Position numbers and translations under genes: made by a program. From NCBI GenBank assembly GCA_036393975.1, contig DASWFZ010000006.1, forward strand, positions 1 to 25,981: DNA of 25,981 bases. Direction: 5' to 3'. The DNA is from 13-1-40CM-64-14 sp036393975. GTDB lineage: Bacteria; Sysuimicrobiota; Sysuimicrobiia; Sysuimicrobiales; Kaftiobacteriaceae. Positions 1 to 7,030 of this stretch are shown piece by piece (position 1 is the stretch's first letter; each line of letters starts with the position of its first letter). The notes beneath the pieces were generated by a model, which was not told where the DNA came from, did no database searches, and saw only the letters and a list, made by a program, of their open reading frames with translations.

Positions 1-28
1 CCTTCTCGCTTCCTCTCGCCCAGCGTCG

Positions 29-1450
29 CTAGGACACTGACGATGTCCTGGATTCGCTCCACGTCGAGGAGTCCCATTTTCTGATCACGTCATCGAGATT
101 GGGCGTACTGAGTTCTTCAAGTTCATACCTTACCCGGACGGCCGGCACTCGGATGGTGATAATGCGTCGCAGGTCCACCGGCGTGCCAATCACGACCACG
201 TCGCACGGAGTGGCGGCAATCGTCTCCTCCAGTTCGCGGACCTGCTGCACACCATACCCCATGGCGGGCAAGACCGGCCCCAGGTGGGCGTAGTGACGAA
301 AGACTTCCTGAATTGATCCTACCGCATGTGGTCGCGGATCGACTAGTTCGGCCACGCCATACTTGCGTGCGGCGATGACCCCTGCCCCGTATGTCATCCC
401 CCCGTGTGTAAGGGTAGGCCCGTCTTCGACCACCAGGGCCCGGCGGCCCCGAAGAAGCGTCGGATCATCGACCTGGACGGGAGACGCCGCCTCAATGATG
501 ACCGCGCGGGGATTCACGTGGGTGACGTTGGCCCGCACCTGCGCCACCCCGCCCGGGGGGGCGGTGTCCACCTTGTTGATCACCACGACGTCGGCCATGC
601 GCAGGTTGGTCTCGCCGGGGTGATAGGTCAGTTCGTGCCCGGCTCGGTGGGGGTCGGCCAGGACGATGTGGAGGTCTGAGCGCAGGAAGGGGAAGTCGTT
701 GTTGCCCCCGTCCCACACGATGACACCCGCCTCGCGCTGGGCCTGGCGAACGACGGCCCGATAGTCCACGCCGGCGTAGACGAGCGTGCCGGTGGCGATA
801 TGCGGCTCGTACTCCTCGCGTTCTTCGATCGTCACCTGGTAGCGGTCCAAGTCGGCCAAGGTCGCAAAGCGCTGGACACGCTGCCGCGCCAGGTCCCCGT
901 AGGCCATGGGGTGGCGAATCACCGCGATGCGGTGGCCTAACGCTTTCAGAATCCCTGTCACCCGCCGCGTGGTCTGCGACTTCCCCGCGCCAGTGCGCAC
1001 GGCACAGACGCTGATCACCGGCACGCGCGCCGCCAACGACGTGGCCCCCGGACCCAACAGCCAGAAGCTCGCACCCGCAGCGAGGACGGTGGACCCCACG
1101 TGCATGAGCTGCTCGTGGGACACGTCACTGTAGGCAAAGACCACCTGCTCGACGCGTAGATGGCGGATGAGGTCGGGCAGCTCGTCTTCCGAGTAAATCG
1201 GGATTCCCTGCGGGTACAGCGGACCAGCCAAGACGCGAGGATACGATCGCCCCTCCAGATCGGGGATCTGGGTGGAGGTGAACGCTACAACCTGGTAGTT
1301 AGGACGCTGCCGGAAGTATTCGTTGAAGTTGTGGAAGTCGCGTCCCCCGGCCCCCAGGATGATAACCCGGGTGCGGGATGCCGCAGGGCGCGAGCGCGTA
1401 GAGGGACGCGCGTGCCGCGCTCCGCGTGGATGCGTTTTGAGCTTCGCCAT
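29..1450 (-). CDS. Cyclic 2,3-diphosphoglycerate synthase-like GTPase (COG2403 type)
   Basis: The 473-residue product matches the family of predicted GTPases typified by archaeal cyclic 2,3-diphosphoglycerate synthase, which in methanogens closes 2,3-DPG into the cyclic solute cDPG using ATP. Visible parts: a basic tail (residues 1-28), a Rossmann-like N-terminal domain starting at VIILGAGG (29-36), a P-loop RTGAGKSQ (152-159, Lys157), a conserved WDGGNND (246-252) and a nucleotide-specificity NKVD (292-295). No signal peptide is seen, so it is probably cytoplasmic. The ATG at 1450 is the only reasonable start, but no strong ribosome-binding site precedes it. It stands alone, with 119 bases between it and the gene upstream. 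The family call is fairly secure. Whether the bacterial protein makes cDPG is unproven, because many bacterial members are annotated by homology only. Confidence 0.8.
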   Translation of the reverse strand: MAKLKTHPRGARHARPSTRSRPAASRTRVIILGAGGRDFHNFNEYFRQRPNYQVVAFTSTQIPDLEGRSYPRVLAGPLYPQGIPIYSEDELPDLIRHLRVEQVVFAYSDVSHEQLMHVGSTVLAAGASFWLLGPGATSLAARVPVISVCAVRTGAGKSQTTRRVTGILKALGHRIAVIRHPMAYGDLARQRVQRFATLADLDRYQVTIEEREEYEPHIATGTLVYAGVDYRAVVRQAQREAGVIVWDGGNNDFPFLRSDLHIVLADPHRAGHELTYHPGETNLRMADVVVINKVDTAPPGGVAQVRANVTHVNPRAVIIEAASPVQVDDPTLLRGRRALVVEDGPTLTHGGMTYGAGVIAARKYGVAELVDPRPHAVGSIQEVFRHYAHLGPVLPAMGYGVQQVRELEETIAATPCDVVVIGTPVDLRRIITIRVPAVRVRYELEELSTPNLDDVIRKWDSSTWSESRTSSVS

Positions 1451-1569
1451 GGAGAGTACTGGGCACCCATCTTCTGTGCGTTTTTAGACAAACCCTTGAC
1501 AGTGCTTTCTCGTGTGCAGCAGCTGCACCCGCGCGACGCGGTCTGAGGCGAAGCGGCCAGGCGCGTGGA

Positions 1570-2724
1570 CTACGGTGTGCCGGAGGCCGCGGGTGTTGCG
1601 ATCCGGCGCGCTCCGATGTATCGGGCCACGTAATACATCTCGTCTAGATTGGCAACCATCACCTGCTGGGTGCTGGAAGCGGCGTGGATGAACTTGCGTT
1701 CGCCCACATAGATCCCGACGTGAGACGCCCCGGGGGCGTAGGTTGTGAAGAAGACTAAGTCGCCTGGCCGCAATTCAGCCTGCTCGACCGGGACACCCAT
1801 CTGGAAGTAATCATACGAACTGCCGCGGCCCAAGTCCGGCGCAAACGTGGAAAACACGATGTAGATCAATCCCGAGCAATCCAACCCCCCTGCCGAACGC
1901 CCTCCCCAAACGTATCGAGTCCCCACGTATTGCATCGCTTCCCGCACAATCGCGTCCCCCGTAGCGTGGCCCTTTCCGATCGCTCGCGTCACGGGAGCAC
2001 CGCGCAGTTCTTCCCGCCGTACCCACCCCGCGTCGCCCTCCGGCAACGTTACTTCCACCCATCCGTTGGACTCGGCGGTCACCTGCGCTTGGGATTGCGG
2101 AGCCACCAACGCCGTGGTCGTGAAGTACGTCCCGGGCCCCCGGCGAAGACGCAGGGGATGCGGGACTGTGACCGTGTCGCCAACTGCTAGGGTCGCGGGA
2201 GTTTGTTCAGGGGTAACCTGAGTGTCCGGGGAGGTTCCCGTGGTTGCTTTCACCGTCACCATTGGTCCCGGAGGCGGAACTTTCACCGTCACCTTTGCCC
2301 CTGGGATGATCAAACGCTGGCCCGGGTGAATGAGGTTTGACTGCAATCCGTTAGCACGCATGAGGTTCTGTACTGTAATTCCGTACCGCCCGGCAACCAA
2401 CGCGAGCGTGTCCCCTCGACTGACGGTGTACCGATAGGTGACGGTCTGTGTGGGAGCTGGTTTGGGCGGCAGCTTTTGGGATTGAACGGCTCTTGTCCCC
2501 GTGGGGGGGAGGCGGAGAATCTGGCCGATCGAAAGACGAGTCGGATCGCTGATGTGATTGTAGGCAGCCAAGGCGGAGACGGACACGCCAAATCGGTGCG
2601 CGATGCGGTAGAGGGTCTCACCGGGCTGGACAACGTATGTTGTCCCGTCGGCGGCGAACGCAGGGATCGCCGAGACACATAGTACGGCGGCAGACAGGAT
2701 CGCAGCCGCGGTCGCCCAGCGCAT
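1570..2724 (-). CDS. Secreted LysM-LysM-SH3-NlpC/P60 peptidoglycan endopeptidase
   Basis: 384 residues. A signal peptide (hydrophobic stretch 4-23, likely cut after AFA at 22-24) is followed by two LysM peptidoglycan-binding repeats (about 29-73 and 97-141), a proline/threonine-rich linker, a bacterial SH3 domain (about 182-240) and an NlpC/P60 cysteine peptidase domain (about 252-375). The catalytic Cys283 lies in LDCSGL, with His335 in SHVGIY and a third polar residue at His347. Such enzymes cut the stem peptides of peptidoglycan outside the cytoplasmic membrane. I start at the ATG at 2724 because GGAGGGGG lies about 6 bases upstream. The frame is open to 2790, but that extension would spoil the signal peptide. 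It is a paralogue of the gene at 3939-4844, with rpsI-rplM lying between the two. Confidence 0.92.
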   Translation of the reverse strand: MRWATAAAILSAAVLCVSAIPAFAADGTTYVVQPGETLYRIAHRFGVSVSALAAYNHISDPTRLSIGQILRLPPTGTRAVQSQKLPPKPAPTQTVTYRYTVSRGDTLALVAGRYGITVQNLMRANGLQSNLIHPGQRLIIPGAKVTVKVPPPGPMVTVKATTGTSPDTQVTPEQTPATLAVGDTVTVPHPLRLRRGPGTYFTTTALVAPQSQAQVTAESNGWVEVTLPEGDAGWVRREELRGAPVTRAIGKGHATGDAIVREAMQYVGTRYVWGGRSAGGLDCSGLIYIVFSTFAPDLGRGSSYDYFQMGVPVEQAELRPGDLVFFTTYAPGASHVGIYVGERKFIHAASSTQQVMVANLDEMYYVARYIGARRIATPAASGTP

Positions 2725-2794
2725 CGTTCCCCCTCCGACACGACGTGTACTACAGCCATGCCACCGGGCACACAGCGCTAGACGGCCCACAAAC

Positions 2795-2836
2795 GCAGGA
2801 GGCAGGGACCGTGCTACTCGGCCTCTGCCTCCCTGC
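2795..2836 (-). terminator. Stem-loop downstream of rpsI, possible weak terminator
   Basis: GCAGGAGGCAG (2795-2805) pairs with CTGCCTCCCTGC (2825-2836) with one bulged C, giving an 11-bp stem around a 19-base loop. It lies about 110 bases after the rpsI stop on the minus strand, before the LysM gene. There is no U-tract, so it may instead be an mRNA-stabilising hairpin. The rest of the 224-base gap (2725-2948) shows no gene. Confidence 0.35.
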
Positions 2837-2948
2837 GCCTCTCCCGTATTCAGCTTGTGAATCTGTGCCTTTGTGAGCCTGTTAGTCCCCGCACGCGGCT
2901 GACCTGCTCAAAGGCGGGCCCTCTGCGGGCGTCCCGACCTCCGTGTGA

Positions 2949-3344
2949 TCAGCGCTTGGAGTACTGGAACCCCTTGCGAGCCCGCTTATGTCCGTACTTC
3001 TTGCGCTCCTTCATGCGGGGGTCGCGCGTAAGGAAGCCTTCCTTGTGCAGCGCCGGCCGGACGGTCTCATCGTTGCGAGCCAAGGCCCGCGCAATACCGT
3101 GCCGGACTGCGCCCGCCTGCCCGGAGTTGCCGCCCCCGTTCACCGTCGCCAAGATGTCGAATCGCCCCTCGGCGTTCGCGACCTTCAACGCTTGCAGGAT
3201 TCTGGTCTGCAGCGGCAGCCGAGGGAAAAAGTCCTCCATCGTCCGCCCGTTGACCAGAATCTTTCCGCTGCCCGGCAGCAGCCGCACTCGTGCCACGGCA
3301 TTCTTGCGCCGGCCTGTTCCCCCCGCTACTGCTTGAACTGCCAC
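2949..3344 (-). CDS. rpsI: 30S ribosomal protein S9
   Basis: S9 (uS9) binds the head of the small ribosomal subunit, and its C-terminal tail reaches toward the P-site tRNA. The product shows the family pattern: GTGRRKNAVARV near the N-terminus, NGGGNSGQAGAVRHGIARAL in the middle, and the diagnostic basic tail ending KRARKGFQYSKR. I place the start at the GTG at 3342-3344 because GAGG lies 8 bases upstream, giving 131 residues, close to the usual 130. The frame also allows a GTG at 3353, three codons earlier, but that codon overlaps the Shine-Dalgarno sequence. It follows rplM by 31 bases and surely shares its transcript. Confidence 0.97.
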   Translation of the reverse strand: MAVQAVAGGTGRRKNAVARVRLLPGSGKILVNGRTMEDFFPRLPLQTRILQALKVANAEGRFDILATVNGGGNSGQAGAVRHGIARALARNDETVRPALHKEGFLTRDPRMKERKKYGHKRARKGFQYSKR

Positions 3345-3375
3345 CGTGCTCACCTCGTCAGTAGATGTGCGTCTA

Positions 3376-3810
3376 CTACTTTGTCACGTCAAACTTCTCT
3401 GGTTTTTGCGCAAAGTGTGGATGCTCCGCGCCGGCATACACCTTCAGCCGCGTGGCCAACTTCTTGCCCAACTTAGTCTTCGGGAGCATGCCGCGGACCG
3501 CCTCAGTGATGAGCCTCTCGGGCTTGGTCTTGAGCAGGGTCCCCTTCGAGACGGCCTTGAGCCCCCCGCCGTAGCCGGAGTGGCGGTACAGAAACTCTTG
3601 CTGCGCTTTGCGTCCAGTCAACCGCACTTTGGCGGCATTCACCACGATGACACCATCCCCCGTATCCAGGTGGGGGGTGAACTCGGGCTTGTGCTTGCCG
3701 CGCAGCAGACTGGCCACGCGCGTCGCCAAGCGACCCAAGACGACGGTATCGGCATCCACGAGATGCCACTTGTGGTTAATGGATTTGACTGCGGGTAAGA
3801 ACGTCTTCAT
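3376..3810 (-). CDS. rplM: 50S ribosomal protein L13
   Basis: L13 (uL13) is an early assembly protein of the large ribosomal subunit. The product shows the family signature WHLVDADTVVLGRLAT, the LLRGKHKP and HLDTGDGVIVVNA blocks, YRHSGYGGGLK, and the AVRGMLPKTKLGKK helix. Length is 144 residues from MKTFLP, matching the family. The frame is open to an ATG at 3843, but that codon lies inside the -10 box of a strong promoter (3842-3847), so it cannot be transcribed as a start. The start at 3810 leaves a leader of about 25 bases. It is first in the rplM-rpsI operon, an order conserved across bacteria. Confidence 0.97.
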   Translation of the reverse strand: MKTFLPAVKSINHKWHLVDADTVVLGRLATRVASLLRGKHKPEFTPHLDTGDGVIVVNAAKVRLTGRKAQQEFLYRHSGYGGGLKAVSKGTLLKTKPERLITEAVRGMLPKTKLGKKLATRLKVYAGAEHPHFAQKPEKFDVTK

Positions 3811-3841
3811 TGGGTTCTCGCGCATTGCGGGCGCGAGGCTC

Positions 3842-3871
3842 ATTCTACCCGTAGCTCGCAGGGGCTGTCAA
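3842..3871 (-). promoter_or_regulatory. Sigma70-type promoter of rplM-rpsI
   Basis: On the minus strand a perfect -35 TTGACA (3866-3871) is followed after 18 bases by TAGAAT (3842-3847), a five-of-six match to the -10 consensus. Transcription should begin near 3835, about 25 bases before the rplM start. This is the clearest promoter in the window. Confidence 0.8.
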
Positions 3872-3887
3872 CGCGCGGGGCGGATCA

Positions 3888-3906
3888 AAGCGGTGAGCGC
3901 TCGCCA
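3888..3906 (-). terminator. Hairpin between a LysM hydrolase gene and the rplM promoter
   Basis: CGGTG (3888-3892) pairs with CACCG (3902-3906), extended by GCG/CGC with one bulged A. Read on the minus strand it lies about 33 bases after the stop of the 3939-4844 gene and is followed by CTTTG, a very short U-tract. It sits just upstream of the rplM -35 box, where a terminator would separate the two transcripts. Confidence 0.35.
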
Positions 3907-3938
3907 CCGATTGATGAGAATAAAAGAGGTCAGTTTTC

Positions 3939-4844
3939 TCAGTTTCCGAGATTGACGATCCGGCGGACGCCGAGAAACCCCGGCCCATAGTGGGGATCGT
4001 CAAGCGACGAAATGGTCACGTCAGACCCGGTCGAGGAAGCATGGATGAACTTCCCCTCGCCGATGAAGATCCCGACATGCGACGGCCCGGGGCTGTCCGT
4101 CGTGAAGAACACGAGATCGCCCGGCAGGATGGCTTGCGCCTCCACCGGCTTGGCCATGCGGTAGTAGTCCTCCGAGCGCACCCGCCCCAGGGAAGGGACG
4201 AAGCGGGAGAAGACGAGATAGACCAGTCCTGAGCAGTCCATGCCGCGGGGGGAGGCGGCGCCCCACACGTAGCGGACACCCAGGTAGCGCTCTGCCTCCC
4301 GCACAATCCGCTCCCCCACTGAACCCGTCCTCACTGTCCGCAGGAAAGCCACGGGCGGAACAGGGATAGGTTGGGGCATGGGCATGTACCGCCGTCCCAG
4401 CGCTGTGGCCGATCCCCGCGCGGGAATGTCGAGCCGCTGCCCGGGCACGATGATATCGGTCCACAAGCCGTTCGCCTCTTTAAGGGCGTCTGCCATCACC
4501 CCATATCGCGCCGCGATTCCATAGAGTGTGTCGCCCCCACGGACCCAATACACCGCGAGCAAGGACGGTTGAGTCGCTCGCGATGCCGCAGGCTGCGCCT
4601 GAGGCACCCCACGCCCTCGAGGAATCTTGAGGACCTGTCCGGGGGTGAGTCGCGAGGGATCGGACAGCGTGTTCACTGAGGCCAAGCTCTGAACAGTCAC
4701 GCCATATCGCAGACCGATTTGGGTAAGCGTATCGCCAGGACGGACGACGTACGTGGGGGCAGCTTCTGAAGCATAGCCCACTCCGGAGGCGAGGAGCACG
4801 CTCAGCACCAACCATAGGAATGTCGTCATCGCACGATGTCTCAT
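3939..4844 (-). CDS. Secreted LysM-LysM-NlpC/P60 peptidoglycan endopeptidase
   Basis: 301 residues: a signal peptide (hydrophobic 8-24, likely cut near GYA-SEA), LysM repeats at about 31-75 and 98-142, a proline-rich linker, and a C-terminal NlpC/P60 domain. The catalytic Cys204 lies in MDCSGL, with His256 (SHVGIF) and His268 (FIHASS). The Cys-to-His distances (52 and 64 residues) are identical to those in the 1570-2724 protein, and long blocks such as PGDLVFFTT and GEGKFIHA/GERKFIHA match. The two are therefore clear paralogues, this one lacking the SH3 domain. Role: hydrolysis of peptidoglycan stem peptides in the envelope. Start is the ATG at 4844; an in-frame ATG at 4829 is also possible, and neither has a strong ribosome-binding site. 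Confidence 0.9.
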   Translation of the reverse strand: MRHRAMTTFLWLVLSVLLASGVGYASEAAPTYVVRPGDTLTQIGLRYGVTVQSLASVNTLSDPSRLTPGQVLKIPRGRGVPQAQPAASRATQPSLLAVYWVRGGDTLYGIAARYGVMADALKEANGLWTDIIVPGQRLDIPARGSATALGRRYMPMPQPIPVPPVAFLRTVRTGSVGERIVREAERYLGVRYVWGAASPRGMDCSGLVYLVFSRFVPSLGRVRSEDYYRMAKPVEAQAILPGDLVFFTTDSPGPSHVGIFIGEGKFIHASSTGSDVTISSLDDPHYGPGFLGVRRIVNLGN

Positions 4845-4864
4845 AAAAGTCCAGCTCGCGGTAT

Positions 4865-4884
4865 CCGGCGCATACCCGCGCCGG
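4865..4884 (-). other. GC-rich intercistronic hairpin
   Basis: CCGGCGC (4865-4871) and GCGCCGG (4878-4884) form a perfect 7-bp stem with a 6-base loop. It lies in the 48 bases between the nucleotidyltransferase stop and the LysM gene start. There is no U-tract, so it is more likely an attenuating or RNA-stabilising hairpin than a strong terminator. Confidence 0.35.
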
Positions 4885-4892
4885 CGCTGCCT

Positions 4893-5891
4893 CTAGACTT
4901 CTTGCCCTAAGGTCAGGTCCAGAACCGATGCCGCTCCCACGTTAATCTTCCCTTGAACTTTCCGGATGACCGCGCCTTCTCCTACGACCGACTGTTCCAG
5001 TCGCGCCCCCTCAATAAGGGTGTGCGCATTAATAATGGAGTCCTTCACCTTGGAATTGATGATCCGTGCCCCGGCTCCGATGGACGCGTGCGGGCCCACG
5101 ACGGATCCTTCCAGCACCGCCGATGAGCTGACGGACGACGGCGGGATAACTTGGGAGGCGAGGGCGGCAGGAATCGGCGGCGGGGTGAGTGCGAGCAGAT
5201 CCCGGTTCGCCTGGAGCAGTGCGTCGACGGTGCCGCAGTCGTACCAGTGCTCGATCGGGAACGTGCCCATACGCTCTCCCGCATCCACCATCAACTGCAA
5301 GGCATCTGCCAGCCAGAACTCCCCCCGCATACGTCGATCTTCGCGCACCAGCCGGTCCAGGGCTTCGCGCAGCGCCGCAGAGTTCTTGATGAAGTAGGCG
5401 CCGATCACGGCCATGTGATTTGTAGGGTTTTGAGGCTTTTCGATGATCCGGCGGACGTTGCCGGTGGCGTCGAGTTCCACGACACCGAGCCGACGGGGAT
5501 CCTCGACCTCCTTCACCCCCGCCATCGACCGTGTGCTGTGGAGGAAGCCTGCGACATCACCTTTGATGATTGTATCTCCGAAGATCACGAGCGTCGGCTT
5601 TCCATCGAGGTACTCGCGAGCCACGTACACCGCGTGCCCATTGCCCAGCGGCTGGGGCTGGGTGACAAAGTGCAGAGCCAGCCCGCCGTACTGCGCCCGG
5701 GCCCAGGCTTCGATCTTCTCGCCCAGGTAGCCGACCACAAAGACAATCTCATCAACGCCGGCAGCGACCAGTTCGTCGACGATGTGCGCCAACATCGGCT
5801 TGCCAGCGACCTGCAGCAGCCCCTTTGGCTGCGTGTACGTGTGCGGGCGCAGCCGGACTCCCAGACCTGCGGTGGGAATGATGGCTTTCAT
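4893..5891 (-). CDS. Sugar-1-phosphate nucleotidyltransferase with C-terminal left-handed beta-helix
   Basis: 332 residues. Enzymes of this type join a sugar-1-phosphate to a nucleotide to give NDP-sugar donors for glycosyltransferases. The N-terminal NTP-transferase domain shows AGLGVRLRP...QPK (8-23), PLGNGHAV (81-88) and the metal-binding FGD (Asp106). From about residue 235 hexapeptide-type repeats (SVVGPHASIGAGARI, VVGEGAVI) form a beta-helix, as in archaeal-type long RmlA and GlmU-like proteins. The usual GxGTR signature carries Val12 instead of Thr. The sugar and nucleotide cannot be read with confidence; glucose-1-phosphate thymidylyl- or uridylyltransferase is the likeliest. I start at the ATG at 5891; a TTG one codon earlier also opens the frame. 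Neighbouring glycosyltransferases support an envelope-sugar role. Confidence 0.85.
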   Translation of the reverse strand: MKAIIPTAGLGVRLRPHTYTQPKGLLQVAGKPMLAHIVDELVAAGVDEIVFVVGYLGEKIEAWARAQYGGLALHFVTQPQPLGNGHAVYVAREYLDGKPTLVIFGDTIIKGDVAGFLHSTRSMAGVKEVEDPRRLGVVELDATGNVRRIIEKPQNPTNHMAVIGAYFIKNSAALREALDRLVREDRRMRGEFWLADALQLMVDAGERMGTFPIEHWYDCGTVDALLQANRDLLALTPPPIPAALASQVIPPSSVSSSAVLEGSVVGPHASIGAGARIINSKVKDSIINAHTLIEGARLEQSVVGEGAVIRKVQGKINVGAASVLDLTLGQEV

Positions 5892-5899
5892 CAATAGTA

Positions 5900-5934
5900 G
5901 GTTTCAGCGCTGCACCATTCCGCAGTTTGAAACC
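5900..5934. promoter_or_regulatory. Inverted repeat in a divergent intergenic region
   Basis: GGTTTCA (5900-5906) and TGAAACC (5928-5934) are a perfect 7-base inverted repeat, with inner arms CTGC (5910-5913) and GCAG (5922-5925). It lies 9-43 bases upstream of the nucleotidyltransferase ATG. On the plus strand a TTGAAA (5927-5932) overlaps its right arm and is followed after 17 bases by a weak -10 TACAGA. It could be an operator or a leader hairpin. I see nothing else in the 228-base gap 5892-6119. Confidence 0.35.
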
Positions 5935-6119
5935 GTAACATTGGTGATGTACAGACTTTAGCTCTCACTTCCTGCCTCCAGGCCTGTGAACCGGCAGAGG
6001 ATCTCGTGGCCGTGGCATCCAGAGCATGTTCGCCCATTCCTGGTTGGACTCGGCAATAGCGGAAGGGACAGGACGCGAACGCTTTCTAGCGAACCCGAGT
6101 TCCTGCCAGAGATGTGGCC

Positions 6120-6992
6120 ATGGGCAATGTATCCCTCGCGATAGTCATCGTGACGTTCAACACCCGGGATCTGGTGCTGCAGTGTCTGCATTCGGTCATC
6201 GAGGATGCCGAGCGCGCTGACAAACCGCATCGGGTCATCGTCGTGGATAACGCTTCGACCGACGGCACGGTAGCAGCCGTGCGGGCTACATTCCCCACCG
6301 TGGAGCTCATCGAGAATACCACAAATGTTGGAATCGCTCCGGCGTTAAACCAGGGCCTGCAAGCCTGCGCGGATTGCGCCTACGTGTTGCTCATGAACAG
6401 TGACATCAAAGTGCTGCCGGGCACGCTGGGTCCGATGCTAGACTACCTTGACAGCCATCCTCAGGTTGCCGGTGTCAGCGTCCAACTCGTTAATCCGGAC
6501 ATGTCGCGCCAAAAGTTCCGCACGTCGTTCGGGCTCGTCCTCTTCCCAGAACGATTTGACCGAATTTTTCAGCTTACGTTTTTCGGGGACACGTTTCACC
6601 TGGGTCGCCGCGCCATGTACAACAAGGATCAGGTGGGCCCGTTCGATGAGTTCTACTTCTTCTTCAACGAAGATCTCGACTGGTCCATCCGCGCGCACCG
6701 CAAGGGGCTAGTGTTTCACTATCTTCCCGACCTGCCGGTGGTGCACTACAGTGGCCAGGGACGAGCCCAGAATCGCCTCAAACTTCTCAGCGAATTCTAT
6801 CGCATGAACCTCTACTTCTATGCCAAGTTCTACGGCCGAGCGATCACACGGACGGTGTACCTTGCCCAAGTGGCTTCGATTCTCGTGAGACTTGCCTATC
6901 TGCGCCTTGTCGGCAAGGATCAGTCCGGCGATGCCGTAGCGTACCGTGCCGCGCTCGATAAGCAGCAGCAGTTCATGCGTACCTTGCCCTGA
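6120..6992 (+). CDS. Family 2 glycosyltransferase, rhamnosyltransferase-like
   Basis: 290 residues. A GT-A fold GT2 enzyme that moves a sugar from an NDP-sugar to a growing glycan at the cytoplasmic membrane face. Visible: the opening strand IVIVTFN, VVDNASTDGT, the nucleotide-binding NVGIAPALNQG, MNSD in the DxD metal-site position (93-95), and FNEDLDWSIRAHRKG near the acceptor site. The pattern resembles WbbL-type rhamnosyltransferases, though the sugar is not certain. I choose the ATG at 6120; a GTG at 6114 opens the same frame and no convincing ribosome-binding site separates the two. It is the only plus-strand gene of this glycan block before 13.8 kb and converges on the next gene with a 38-base gap. 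Confidence 0.85.
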   Translation: MGNVSLAIVIVTFNTRDLVLQCLHSVIEDAERADKPHRVIVVDNASTDGTVAAVRATFPTVELIENTTNVGIAPALNQGLQACADCAYVLLMNSDIKVLPGTLGPMLDYLDSHPQVAGVSVQLVNPDMSRQKFRTSFGLVLFPERFDRIFQLTFFGDTFHLGRRAMYNKDQVGPFDEFYFFFNEDLDWSIRAHRKGLVFHYLPDLPVVHYSGQGRAQNRLKLLSEFYRMNLYFYAKFYGRAITRTVYLAQVASILVRLAYLRLVGKDQSGDAVAYRAALDKQQQFMRTLP

Positions 6993-7030
6993 CCAGGCGA
7001 TTGTCTTTCGCTAGGCGCTGCCGCACGGCT

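Noticed and set aside
1496..1528. Plus-strand TTGACA followed by a GTGCAG-CAG-CTGCAC inverted repeat
   Set aside because: No -10 box at the right spacing and no plus-strand gene follows; both flanking genes are on the minus strand. It could at most be a minor operator for the CpgS-like gene.
3811..3843. Longer rplM frame starting at an ATG at 3843
   Set aside because: That ATG lies in the -10 box of the rplM promoter, and L13 proteins normally begin at the MKTF position.
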